A DNA stretch of 33,835 nt from JAUVXE01 sp964349355 (lineage in GTDB: Bacteria > Actinomycetota > Coriobacteriia > Anaerosomatales > SLCP01). The stretch's first letter is position 1. Each line of letters starts with the position of its first letter. Location: positions 1 to 33,835 of the forward strand of contig CAYGFZ010000019.1 in NCBI GenBank assembly GCA_964349355.1, given 5' to 3'. Under the pieces are notes generated by a model that saw only the letters and a program-made list of their open reading frames with translations, ran no database searches and was not told where the DNA came from. Position numbers and translations under genes: made by a program. Positions 1 to 8,661 of the stretch are shown here, in pieces.

Positions 1-749
1 CCGCCGAGAGACGCTGCGGCGTTGATCGCCTCCCCCTGGGCAACCCCGCCGTGTCCCAACGGCGTCGCGGTGCCGACAACCCCGGGACCGATCGCCACGA
101 TCGCGACATCGGCCCGCGCGACATGGCGGGCGGCCAGTAGGGCCGAGTGGACGTTGACCGCTTCGTAGTCACCACCGAAGGCCTGACCGGCCGTGATAGT
201 CGCGTCGATCAGACCAGCGGCAGCCGATGCGCGAACGATCTCGGAGAGCGCGATGGGCAGCGCCCCGAAGTCGGTCAGCACGTACGCAACGCGCAGTTCC
301 CGCGCGATCTGCTTTACTGCCGCTGCGACGAGCGGCACGTGGCTGTGCAGCCCGCAACACGCGACAGGCATCCCGAAGAGGTCTGCGGCGGTCGACATCA
401 CCTCGTGGTGCGGGCTCGCCTGCTCCTCGACGGAGCACACGTCGATCTGGAGCGGTGTATAGCGGAGTTTCATGATATGGCCGCCTGAGGGACGATCGAG
501 AGCCACCCCGGATGGCGCCTCTCCACTTCCGGGGTGGCGCGCGATCACGAAGTGTATGCCCCCGGTCCCCAGATCGAGATCGACCGCTGTCGTGTTGAGT
601 AGCACCCGGTCACCGGCAGAGCACTCCCCCGTGAACACAGGGTAGGCGAGTGCGGCACCCGTCGTGCCGTCGTCGAGGGTGACGTCGAGGCGTTGGATGT
701 CGGAGGCCTGGCTCACCACGGCCAAAACGGCCCCCCAGACAAGCCTCAC
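1..749 (-). CDS. DUF3866 family protein, C-terminus cut by window edge
   Basis: The open frame runs on the minus strand from a GTG at 749 to the window edge, giving 249 residues without a stop. It begins VRLVWGAVLAVVSQ and has an N-terminal beta-rich part (about residues 1-75). After a short linker comes a region with the motif IGPGVVGTATPLGHGG (about 220-235), which I recognise from DUF3866, a family of unknown function in Actinobacteria and Firmicutes. The GTG overlaps the TGA of the upstream peptidase gene as GTGA, so the two are probably translationally coupled in one operon with pyrG. No enzymatic role can be assigned. The family call rests on remembered motif resemblance. The true C-terminus lies outside the window. 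Confidence 0.75.
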   Translation of the reverse strand, partial: MRLVWGAVLAVVSQASDIQRLDVTLDDGTTGAALAYPVFTGECSAGDRVLLNTTAVDLDLGTGGIHFVIARHPGSGEAPSGVALDRPSGGHIMKLRYTPLQIDVCSVEEQASPHHEVMSTAADLFGMPVACCGLHSHVPLVAAAVKQIARELRVAYVLTDFGALPIALSEIVRASAAAGLIDATITAGQAFGGDYEAVNVHSALLAARHVARADVAIVAIGPGVVGTATPLGHGGVAQGEAINAAASLG

Positions 750-1870
750 GGCGAACCGGTCCGCGCGCGCTCGACGACAGCACTGACGAGTGCCGTAAGG
801 CCTTCGAGGTCGGCGATCGCGATCTGTTCATCGACTGAGTGCGGTGAGCTCATGCCGCAGGAGAGCACGAGCGTCGGCATTCCGGCAGACGCGAAGACGT
901 TGCCGTCGCTGCCCCCTCCGGTCGTGAACAGGCGCGGAGTGAGCCCGGCATCAGCGCATGCCTCACGCATCAATGTGAGTTCAGGAGAGTCCTCCGGCAT
1001 CTGGAACCCCACGTACTCCCTCGTCCAGCGCACGTCGACCGTCCCGCCTCCGGACCGAGCCGCGTCGCGCATCACGGTCTCCATCCCCTGCCCCACACTG
1101 TCGACTCGATCGGACTTCAAGGAGCGGCACTCTCCGGTGATCGTGACGCGGCCGGGAACGACGTTGGTAGCGGTCCCGCCTTCGATCGTCCCGACGTTGG
1201 CCGTCGTGTACTCATCGATCCTGCCGGATGGCATCGCTGTCACTGCCCGCGATGCCATCATAAGCGCTGACCTTCCAGCCTCCGGGGCCACACCGGCGTG
1301 TGCAGCCAGACCGTGGAAGGTCGCGACGAACGTGTCGTGTGTCGGCGCTCCGACCACGATGCCACCGGGGTCGCCGTCGGCATCTAAAACGAGGCAGAGG
1401 TCCGACCTGATCGCATCGAGATCGAGGGCTTTCGCCCCGCGAAGCCCGACCTCCTCGGCCACAGTGAGGACGACGCGGATATCACCGCGCGGAGCCCCGC
1501 TTTCGACGACCCGCTGAACACCCTCGATTATGGCGGCGATTCCGGCCTTGTCATCCGCGCCGAGGACCGTCTCTCCTGCCGAGCGGACCACTCCATCGGC
1601 GACCACCGGGTCGACCCCCTCGCACGGCTGAACACAGTCAAGATGCCCGGAGAGCAACAGCACCGGTGCTCCCACGACCGTACCCGGCAGTTCTGCGATG
1701 AGGTTGCCCGTGTTCGAGCCGGTCACGGCTGCTGTCGCATCGGTGTGGACCACAAATCCGAGCTCTTCGAGCAACGCTGAACACCGTCCCGCCAGCGCCG
1801 CTTCACGACCCGACGGACTATCGATCCGCACCAGGTCGAGGAAGGTCGCCAGTAGGCGCTCGGTACTCAT
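746..1870 (-). CDS. M20 family metallopeptidase (PepT-like)
   Basis: A 374-residue M20-type zinc peptidase, probably a cytoplasmic di- or tripeptidase; no signal peptide is visible. Expected metal and catalytic residues are present: H76 and D78 in SGHLDC, D106 in LGADDKAG, the E139-E140 pair in VAEEVG, D163 or D165 in LVLDADGD, and H344 in SSPHSVDEQ near the C-terminus. A lid domain (about residues 175-285) interrupts the catalytic domain, as is usual for M20. The GADDKAG and AEEVGLRGA motifs fit the PepT-like subgroup better than ArgE/DapE, but the substrate cannot be read from sequence. The ATG lies 6 bases after the pyrG stop, and the stop overlaps the DUF3866 start, so this is the middle gene of a pyrG operon. 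Confidence 0.85.
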   Translation of the reverse strand: MSTERLLATFLDLVRIDSPSGREAALAGRCSALLEELGFVVHTDATAAVTGSNTGNLIAELPGTVVGAPVLLLSGHLDCVQPCEGVDPVVADGVVRSAGETVLGADDKAGIAAIIEGVQRVVESGAPRGDIRVVLTVAEEVGLRGAKALDLDAIRSDLCLVLDADGDPGGIVVGAPTHDTFVATFHGLAAHAGVAPEAGRSALMMASRAVTAMPSGRIDEYTTANVGTIEGGTATNVVPGRVTITGECRSLKSDRVDSVGQGMETVMRDAARSGGGTVDVRWTREYVGFQMPEDSPELTLMREACADAGLTPRLFTTGGGSDGNVFASAGMPTLVLSCGMSSPHSVDEQIAIADLEGLTALVSAVVERARTGSP

Positions 1871-1876
1871 AGCCGG

Positions 1877-3490
1877 TCAGCCCTTGCGCGAGCGTCTGAG
1901 CTCGACAGCCGCGCCGATAAAGTCGCGGAAGAGCGGTGCAGGCCGCGTGGGACGGCTCTTGAACTCCGGGTGGCCCTGACTGCCTACGTACCAGGGATGA
2001 TCCGGGAGCTCTATCATCTCGACGAGGCGGTCGTCCGGGGAGACACCGCTGATGGTGAGTCCGGCATCGACGAGCTGCTGCCGGTAGGCGTTGTTGACTT
2101 CGAAACGATGCCGATGACGCTCGTAGATCACTTCATCACCGTAGGCCTCGAAGCCTCTCGTGCCGGGCGTGACCTTGCACGGATACGCACCGAGCCTCAT
2201 CGAGCCACCCACGTCCGCGACGTCGTGCTGATCACGCATGAGATCGACGACCGCATGGTCGGTCGCCGGCTCGAACTCCGGCGAGTTCGCACCGGCAAGC
2301 CCTGCCACGTGACGTGCGTACTCGATGACCGCGACCTGCATGCCCAGGCAGATCCCGAAGTAAGGAACCGCGTTCTCGCGGGCATGGCACGCCGCGCGCA
2401 CCTTGCCTTCGATACCCCGGATGCCGAACCCGCCGGGTACGAGAATACCGTGCATCTCGGAGAGTATCTGGTCGACCTCTTCGGGAGTGAGACTCTCGGC
2501 GTCCACCCAGTGCACATTGACCTTGTGATCGTGGTAGATGCCAGCATGATCGAGAGCCTCTGTCACCGACAGATATGCATCAGGCAACTGGACGTACTTG
2601 CCGACAAGCGCGATGTCGACGGTATCGGCCAGCGAGGAGGAGTGCGCGACAAAACGCTCCCACTCGGCCATGTCCGGCTCACCGCACTCCAGCGAGAGCC
2701 GGTCGATGACCATCTCGTCGAGACCCTGGTCGCGCAGGCGCAAGGGGACCTCATAGATGGAGCGAGCATCCTGGGCGCTCACGACAGCCTTGGGATCGAC
2801 GTCGCAGAACAGGGCGATCTTGCGGCGAATGCTCGCATCGATCGGCCGGTCCGAGCGGCACACGATGAAGTCCGGCTGGATACCGATAGATCGCAACTCC
2901 TTGACCGAGTGCTGCGTCGGCTTGGTCTTCAACTCGGCCGAAGCCGCGATGTAGGGCACCAGTGTTACATGGATGTAGCAGACATTGCTGTAGCCGACAT
3001 CCTTTCGCAGCTGGCGGATCGCCTCGATGAACGGAAGAGACTCGATGTCGCCGACCGTTCCGCCGACCTCGGTGATGATCACATCGGGCTTGGCCTGCTC
3101 GGCAAGTCGCGTGATGCGGTCCTTGATCTCGTTGGTGACGTGCGGGATGACCTGGACCGTCCCGCCAAGGAAATCGCCCTTGCGTTCTTTGTTGATGATC
3201 GTCTGATAGATGGATCCAGCGGTCACGCTGCAGTCACGCGAGAGTGACTCGTCGATGAATCTCTCGTAGTGCCCGAGATCGAGATCGGTCTCACCACCGT
3301 CGTCGGTGACGAAGACCTCACCGTGCTGGAACGGGCTCATCGTACCGGGATCGACATTCAGATAAGGGTCGAGTTTCTGGATGGTGACCTTCAGCCCGCG
3401 GGACTTGAGCAGGCGCCCGAGTGAGGCCGCCGTGATCCCCTTCCCGAGAGAGCTCACCACGCCTCCGGTCACGAAGATATGTTTCGTCAT
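1877..3490 (-). CDS. pyrG: CTP synthase (glutamine-hydrolysing)
   Basis: Converts UTP, ATP and glutamine to CTP, the last step of pyrimidine nucleotide synthesis. From the ATG at 3490 the protein is 537 residues, close to the family's usual ~545. The N-terminal synthetase domain starts MTKHIFVTGGVVSSLGKG with the P-loop at about 13-19 and Mg ligands D71 and E141. The class I glutamine amidotransferase domain (about 290-537) has the nucleophile C381 in FGICLGMQ and the H507/E509 pair in GHPEF. The frame stays open to 3685, but that extension is not CTP-synthase-like and contains the likely -10 box at 3544-3549. GGAGG and AGGA lie 8-13 bases upstream of 3490. Regulation by CTP or UTP was not evident in the leader. 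Confidence 0.97.
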   Translation of the reverse strand: MTKHIFVTGGVVSSLGKGITAASLGRLLKSRGLKVTIQKLDPYLNVDPGTMSPFQHGEVFVTDDGGETDLDLGHYERFIDESLSRDCSVTAGSIYQTIINKERKGDFLGGTVQVIPHVTNEIKDRITRLAEQAKPDVIITEVGGTVGDIESLPFIEAIRQLRKDVGYSNVCYIHVTLVPYIAASAELKTKPTQHSVKELRSIGIQPDFIVCRSDRPIDASIRRKIALFCDVDPKAVVSAQDARSIYEVPLRLRDQGLDEMVIDRLSLECGEPDMAEWERFVAHSSSLADTVDIALVGKYVQLPDAYLSVTEALDHAGIYHDHKVNVHWVDAESLTPEEVDQILSEMHGILVPGGFGIRGIEGKVRAACHARENAVPYFGICLGMQVAVIEYARHVAGLAGANSPEFEPATDHAVVDLMRDQHDVADVGGSMRLGAYPCKVTPGTRGFEAYGDEVIYERHRHRFEVNNAYRQQLVDAGLTISGVSPDDRLVEMIELPDHPWYVGSQGHPEFKSRPTRPAPLFRDFIGAAVELRRSRKG

Positions 3491-3543
3491 CTGTCGGTTC
3501 CTGCCTCCGTCCATCTCTATTCCGTCGACCCGTCCCATGAGCC

Positions 3544-3549
3544 ATTCTA
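3544..3549 (-). promoter_or_regulatory. Candidate -10 box for pyrG operon
   Basis: Minus-strand TAGAAT (5/6 match to TATAAT), about 54 bases upstream of the pyrG ATG, inside the 85-base gap between pyrG and the MraY-like gene. No good -35 box lies at 16-18 bases. It supports the start at 3490. AT-rich hexamers are uncommon in this high-GC DNA, but the match could still be chance. Confidence 0.35.
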
Positions 3550-3575
3550 CCCGCGCACGACCCGGTGTGGGTGTT

Positions 3576-4547
3576 TCACTCCGTCGTATCTGCGATGCGA
3601 GAGACCTCGCGCTGCCTCCCCCACTGGTCGATCGCCGAGAGTCCCCGATTCTGTTCGATGACCGACGAGAACGACACGCGTTCACTCGCGAGGTTCAAAG
3701 CGAACAGTGCGAGTGCGAGGAGCACGGTACCTGCGGGTGGTAATGCCACGACGAATATGATACCGATCCACATACCGAGCCCATTGGCGCCCGCGTCGCC
3801 GAGCATCCCGGCCTCGCCGAGGTCGAAGCGCCACACCGCGAGCAGCGGGCCGAGACAGAACAGTGCCACGACCCCGATCTCGCCGAGGACCCCCGCCGCT
3901 ACCGCACCCGGCCCGAGCAAGGAGAGCGCGAGCGCGACGAGTCCGACCGCAGCGAGCAGCGTATAGACCTTGAGCGCGCGTCCCGGACGCAGGTCGAAGA
4001 GGTTCAGGGTGTTGGCGGCGAGAGCGAGGACCGCGGCGGCCGCAAGGCCGTGGATGGCTGAACCGACGGTCAACCTCTCGGCGAGGGTCATGTGCGCTCC
4101 GCCAAGCAGGGAGATCAGTCCGATTCCGAGGAGCTTCAGTCCACCGGTCGTCAGTCGGCCCTTCGCTAGCGCACCAAGGTGACCGCGGAACCCTCTCTCG
4201 GCGCTCGAGCCGAACATGTCGTCGATGAGTCCGAACACGAACGCCCCGCCCACGAGCGTCACGGCGAAATCGAGCGGTCCGCCAGCACGGCCGAGTGCGG
4301 GGAGGTCGCCGAGGAGCCAAGCGTACGTCGTGCCAGCGAAGAAAACGAGAACCCCGCCGAGCCACAGCGCCCAGACAAGTCCGAGTCCGAGCGCCACTTC
4401 ACGCCCGCGGTAGTTCGTGACAATGCGATCCGACGTCACGAGCGTCGGCACGAGCATCCGCATCCCGAGCCACGGTATGCCGATGCCGGTGAGCGCTGCC
4501 CACAGCAGCGTCACCGTCCAAAGCACGAGGTCGGACTCCCCTAGCAC
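3576..4547 (-). CDS. MraY/WecA-like polyprenyl-phosphate glycosyl-1-phosphate transferase
   Basis: A 323-residue polytopic membrane protein of glycosyltransferase family 4. Such enzymes move a UDP-linked sugar phosphate onto a polyprenyl phosphate at the inner face of the membrane. About ten hydrophobic segments are visible. The diagnostic motifs are D109-D110 in FGLIDDMFG, NTLNLFDLRPGR at 179-190, and MLGDAGAN at 248-255. It lacks the full MraY signature and is shorter than a typical MraY, so I do not call it the lipid I synthase; the substrate is unknown. The start overlaps the end of the upstream AP-like membrane gene by 7 bases, so both are probably made together. MurJ lies just beyond on the other strand, which suggests a cell-envelope role. 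Confidence 0.8.
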   Translation of the reverse strand: MLGESDLVLWTVTLLWAALTGIGIPWLGMRMLVPTLVTSDRIVTNYRGREVALGLGLVWALWLGGVLVFFAGTTYAWLLGDLPALGRAGGPLDFAVTLVGGAFVFGLIDDMFGSSAERGFRGHLGALAKGRLTTGGLKLLGIGLISLLGGAHMTLAERLTVGSAIHGLAAAAVLALAANTLNLFDLRPGRALKVYTLLAAVGLVALALSLLGPGAVAAGVLGEIGVVALFCLGPLLAVWRFDLGEAGMLGDAGANGLGMWIGIIFVVALPPAGTVLLALALFALNLASERVSFSSVIEQNRGLSAIDQWGRQREVSRIADTTE

Positions 4548-6865
4548 GCCACCTCCCCGTCGCTGCTACCTTCGGCGACCGCGTCCGGAAGCCGCGAGAG
4601 CATCAGGTGGAGGATGCCCACTCCCACGTAGATCATTATGAGCGCAGGTATCACTATGCCTGAGTCCTCGGTCACATATGCGACAGCGCCCCCGATCAGG
4701 CACGCCGCCATCCCCGCCGAGTAACCCGGATTCTCTCTCAGAGTCGCCGCGAAGTCCCCTTGCGGACGCCACCGCATGAAGCCGAGGAACGCGAGCACCG
4801 CGATGAGCAGGAAAGACCAGTTGGTACGAGTCAGCACACGGATGTTCGTCTCGGCCTTACGCACGACGATGAGCCACAGCTCCGAGACCCCACCCTGTGC
4901 CATCGACCCCCACGCGCGCGCAAGGTGTGACTGGGAGCCCTCATCGGCGCGCATATCGAAGATGGAGAATCCAGCGATCATCACCACCATGATCAGCAGT
5001 GTGGAGATGACGACCCGCCAGTCGACTTTTATGCGGTTGTAGATCAACCACATGGATGCGAATCCGGCTACCGCCCAGATCGCGACAGCGATGTTGGCGC
5101 CCAACGAGGGGTCGGCACCGATCCACGCGACGACCAGCCCGAGTGCGGGTATGCCCCACAGACCGAGGGGGCGTTGCCAGCGGGTCCCCTTGAACTCATC
5201 AATTACCAGCGCAAAACCGATGGCCGCGCTCCCGAAGAGGAGTGCCGCGCCCTCGTTACCGATGCCATAGTACCGGGCAGCCGGTAACGGCGAGTAGCTC
5301 AAGAACCCGGTGAAGGAGAGCGGGGCGCCGATCAGTTGGTCGATTGAGAGTAGCGCTGCGGCAAGCAGGCTCAACGTCGCAACAGGCGCGCGCACAGGCC
5401 CGACCCTCTCAAGCAGAAGGCCGAATGCCCATAGGGCAGCAAGTGCTACGAAGAAGGAGAACAGGGCATCTGCCGCAGTAGCCGGCCGACGGTCGACCAC
5501 GAACATCAGTAGCGTCGCGGGAGGAACCGCGAGCGCCAACAACATGAGCTTGCGCCCGAACGCTGAGACGAACCCCACGGCCCCTGCGGGCCACCGACGC
5601 GCACGCAGCAGAACGACCGTGCATGCGAGCAGTACCATCGTTGTCACCGCGATAAAGGCGTTGACCACCGACGGCTTCACCGTCTCGACCGCGATCGCCG
5701 TCGCGTTCAGGGCCGCAAGTTGGGCGACCCTCTCGGACAAAGGTGTCACCGCTCTATCGGAGACCATCGGATTGCCGAGGATCTCGACCGGACGATCGAT
5801 GCCGAATTCGCTAAGTACCGTCGCTGCGATATCGAGGTTCGTCACCAACCCGGAGCGCTGCGTGGATGACGAACTCAGGAGTCCGGACCACCCGGAACCG
5901 TACACGACCGTCGGGCCGAGTCCTGCAAGCGTATCCCGCTCCCCGGCGATTATCTGCGGCAGCACCATCAAGACACCGTCATCGGGCAAGTCCTCAAGAG
6001 CGATACGGACGGTCTCGTCCACCGTCCGGACAGCAGCAAGGCGATGCGCCTCGGCCACCTCGCGTGTGACGTCCGGAGCGAACTCGAACGCTCGCTGTGG
6101 ATCACCCGGGTCGAGTACCAGGAGTCCGGGCCCGCCGCGCTCGAGCATCTCCGCGCTTACCCGCTTATAGGCCGCACCGAACGCTTCGAGGTCGGTGGCA
6201 AAGCCGAACGGCGCATCCGGATCGTTCAGGAGCAGGTCGCTCGAGACATCGCCGAGCGTGACCCGACCGCCCTCGTCCATCGCCACCGCCGCTGCAGGGC
6301 GGTTTCGCCTGAGTCCGCGAACCTCATAGCCTGCATCGGAGTTCCCGATGGCAGCAGTCACGCCGCCTGAATCGACAACCCCCTGTCCCAGAGCGCCGAG
6401 GCGCACGGCGAGCGTGGTGGAACCTTCGTTGAGTCGCTCTGTACGGGGCAGGCCGAGGAAGACGATCTCGTGATCAGTCGCATCCATCCCGGTCATGCGT
6501 GCGTACGCATCCAGCGCAGAGCCGCCCTCGTAGTACTCGTCGACAGAGTGAGGCTGCGGTGTACTGGCGCCCGCTGCCGCCCAGGAGCCAGCCGAGAACG
6601 TCAGTGCTCCCCTCAGCGCCGTCGGCGGAGACGTGACCCTGCTGCGGCTTCTGAGGTTGATGTTGCCGAGTGCACCCTCCTCGGCGAGGCGATGGATCGC
6701 CGGCGCGACCTCGGGGTCCACATCACTCCACTGCAGGTACGGGGCGAGCACGATAACGACCCGGGATGCGACGTGCTGCTCGGCGTGGGCCTTGGCGACG
6801 GGGAGAGCGAAGTACCCCGCGAGCAACATCACGGCGAGAACTGCTGTCAGTACGGTTCTTGACAT
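4541..6865 (-). CDS. Membrane protein with alkaline-phosphatase-like ectodomain
   Basis: From the ATG at 6865 the protein is 774 residues. It starts with a signal sequence or signal anchor (MSRTVLTAVLAVMLLAG) and has an extracytoplasmic domain to about residue 395. About ten or eleven hydrophobic segments follow from residue 400 to the end. The ectodomain resembles the alkaline phosphatase/sulfatase fold: a first strand RVVIVLAPYL, TSPPTALRGALTFSAGSW, LLVLDPGDPQR at 248-258 and STQRSGLVTNLDIAATVL at 334-351. However, the usual Asp in strand one and the late DHG metal motif (here VLPQ) are missing, so it may not be catalytic. GGGAAGG sits just before the ATG. The frame is open to 6967, but those residues are not signal-like. 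It overlaps the MraY-like gene by 7 bases. Function unknown; an envelope-polymer role is inferred from context. Confidence 0.7.
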   Translation of the reverse strand: MSRTVLTAVLAVMLLAGYFALPVAKAHAEQHVASRVVIVLAPYLQWSDVDPEVAPAIHRLAEEGALGNINLRSRSRVTSPPTALRGALTFSAGSWAAAGASTPQPHSVDEYYEGGSALDAYARMTGMDATDHEIVFLGLPRTERLNEGSTTLAVRLGALGQGVVDSGGVTAAIGNSDAGYEVRGLRRNRPAAAVAMDEGGRVTLGDVSSDLLLNDPDAPFGFATDLEAFGAAYKRVSAEMLERGGPGLLVLDPGDPQRAFEFAPDVTREVAEAHRLAAVRTVDETVRIALEDLPDDGVLMVLPQIIAGERDTLAGLGPTVVYGSGWSGLLSSSSTQRSGLVTNLDIAATVLSEFGIDRPVEILGNPMVSDRAVTPLSERVAQLAALNATAIAVETVKPSVVNAFIAVTTMVLLACTVVLLRARRWPAGAVGFVSAFGRKLMLLALAVPPATLLMFVVDRRPATAADALFSFFVALAALWAFGLLLERVGPVRAPVATLSLLAAALLSIDQLIGAPLSFTGFLSYSPLPAARYYGIGNEGAALLFGSAAIGFALVIDEFKGTRWQRPLGLWGIPALGLVVAWIGADPSLGANIAVAIWAVAGFASMWLIYNRIKVDWRVVISTLLIMVVMIAGFSIFDMRADEGSQSHLARAWGSMAQGGVSELWLIVVRKAETNIRVLTRTNWSFLLIAVLAFLGFMRWRPQGDFAATLRENPGYSAGMAACLIGGAVAYVTEDSGIVIPALIMIYVGVGILHLMLSRLPDAVAEGSSDGEVAC

Positions 6866-6985
6866 GACCTTCCCATTGACATGCCGGCACATCGACCGAC
6901 GACTTCGATCTCTTTCGGGGGGACTCAGGCGAGTGGTCGAGGTCGGGGCTTCCGACCGACCGGGCACGCATGGCGCCCGCGAGCA

Positions 6986-7029
6986 AGTATAGCGTACGCC
7001 GTACGAACACGAGGCCGTAGGGCTACAAT
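6986..7029. promoter_or_regulatory. Divergent promoter region with inverted repeat
   Basis: The 176 bases between the AP-like gene (minus) and murJ (plus) hold two back-to-back -10-like boxes: minus-strand TATACT at 6991-6986 and plus-strand TACAAT at 7024-7029, each 5/6 to TATAAT. Between them is a perfect 5-base-arm inverted repeat, CGTACGCCGTACG, at 6993-7005, placed where an operator could touch both promoters. No convincing -35 box is seen on either side. The plus box is only about 13 bases from the first possible murJ ATG. Confidence 0.4.
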
Positions 7030-7041
7030 AGCGCGTGGTAC

Positions 7042-8561
7042 ATGATGCGAGTTACCCGGGGGAGTCCCGCTTTTGCCGACGAGGAGGCGACCATCAGCAA
7101 GCCGCCTATAGCCCGATCGACCGCGATCATGTCGATATCGACCGCCCTTTCGCGGGTGACGGGATTCGTTCGCACCTGGGCGACCGCCTACGCCCTAGGC
7201 GTGACAGCGACTGCGGCCTCGTACAGCGTTGCGAACAACATCCCCAACATGATCTACGAACTCGTGGCCGGCGGAGTCATCTCCTCGCTCTTCATCCCCA
7301 TCTTCCTGGAACGTCGCAAGAAGGGCGGTGATGAGGACGCCTGGCGCTACGCAAGCTCGGTCCTCAACCTGACCATCATCGCGCTCGGCATCGTCGCGCT
7401 CCTTGGAACCGTCTTCGCCGAGCAGGTCGTCCGAACGCAGACCTTCCGAATCTCGGCCGATGAGGCCCGGCTTGCCACGGACTTCTTCCGCTTCTTCGCC
7501 ATCCAGGTCGTGTTCTACGGAGCCGGAGCGGTCATCTCCGGGCTGCTCAACGCGCAGCGCAAGTTCCTCTGGCCGGCCCTCGGACCAGTCTTCAACAACG
7601 TCGTCGTCATCATCACGTTGCTCGCTCTCTACGTCCCGGCCTACGGCCATGACCCCGATTTCGCATTCGTGATCCTGGCGGTAGGCACATCGCTCGGCGT
7701 GCTCGTGATGTTCGCGGTGCAGCTTCCGAGCCTGGTACGCTCGGGCGTCCGCTACCGCCCGACCATCGACCTGAAGCATCCCGGCATGCGCGCCATGGGC
7801 AAGATGGCGCTTCCCGCACTAGGTTACGTAACCACCAACGTGGTCGCAGTCTCGTTTCGCAACGCCTATGCGCTAGAAAGTGCGCCCGAAGGGCCCGCCA
7901 CACTCCTCTACGCATGGATGTTCTACCAGCTCCCATACGGCATCTTCGCTGTCGCCCTGGCGACCGCTATCTTTACCGAGCTCTCCGAGGCATCGGGCCG
8001 CAAGGACTGGTCGGCGTTCAAGGCACAGTTCGCGAAAGGGTTCCGTGCGACCGCTCTGTTGATCGTACCGATGGCGGCGATGCTCATCGCACTCAGCCGC
8101 CCGCTCATCACCCTCTACCGCGCGGGCCGTTTCACCGCCGAAGACGTCCCCGCGGTCGCCGAGATCTTAGTGTGGTGGGCGGCGGGTCTCTTCTTCTTCG
8201 CGAGCTTCATGTACATACTCAAGACCTTCTACTCGATGCAGGACACGCTCACGCCGATGTACGCGAACCTCGGCCTCACCGGTATCCAGATCGGCCTGTA
8301 TGCGACCCTCACAAGCGGTGTCGCCGGGTGGGCGGGGATCGGACTCAAAGGGATACCGATCGCCGACGGCATCTTCTACGCGCTCAGCATGACCACCCTC
8401 GCACTGATCTTGCGCAGGCGCATCGGTGGCTACGACATCCGGGGGATCATGTCGCTGGTGATACGGGTCGTGCTCGCCGCAATCCTCGGCGGCGCAGCAG
8501 CCTGGGCCATCGCTTCAGCGATGCAGACCGCTGGCGTTGAGGGCGGAGCTCTATCACAAGT
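7042..8561 (+). CDS. murJ: Lipid II flippase MurJ (MviN), C-terminus lost in gap
   Basis: Flips lipid-linked peptidoglycan precursor across the membrane. The 506 visible residues match the MurJ pattern: SRVTGFVRTWATAYALG near residue 38, NNIPNMIYELVAGGVISS near 65-82, about thirteen or fourteen hydrophobic segments, and FYSMQDTLTPMYANLG around 395-410. MurJ proteins are usually about 500-540 residues, so only the last segment and the stop should lie in the N gap at 8562. The first ATG is at 7042 with no clear Shine-Dalgarno. A strong GAGGAGG at 7081-7087 sits 5 bases before an in-frame ATC at 7093, where the family similarity begins, so the start is uncertain. The frame continues through the Ns into a glycosyltransferase, but that join is artificial. 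Transcribed divergently from the AP-like membrane gene. Confidence 0.92.
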
Positions 8562-8661
8562 NNNNNNNNNNNNNNNNNNNNNNNNNNNNNNNNNNNNNNN
8601 NNNNNNNNNNNNNNNNNNNNNNNNNNNNNNNNNNNNNNNNNNNNNNNNNNNNNNNNNNNNN
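8562..8661. other. Assembly gap (100 N) between murJ and GT2
   Basis: Exactly 100 N, a placeholder length for scaffolding, so the real size is unknown. It hides the end of murJ and the start of the glycosyltransferase. The flanks show no shared sequence, so unlike the gap in dxs it cannot be closed by inspection. Confidence 0.97.

Noticed and set aside
1970..3247. Plus-strand open frame of 425 codons opposite pyrG
   Set aside because: Antisense shadow of pyrG with no family features or ribosome site.
3491..3685. N-terminal extension of pyrG
   Set aside because: The residues are Arg/Ser-rich and absent from CTP synthases, and the likely -10 box lies within it.
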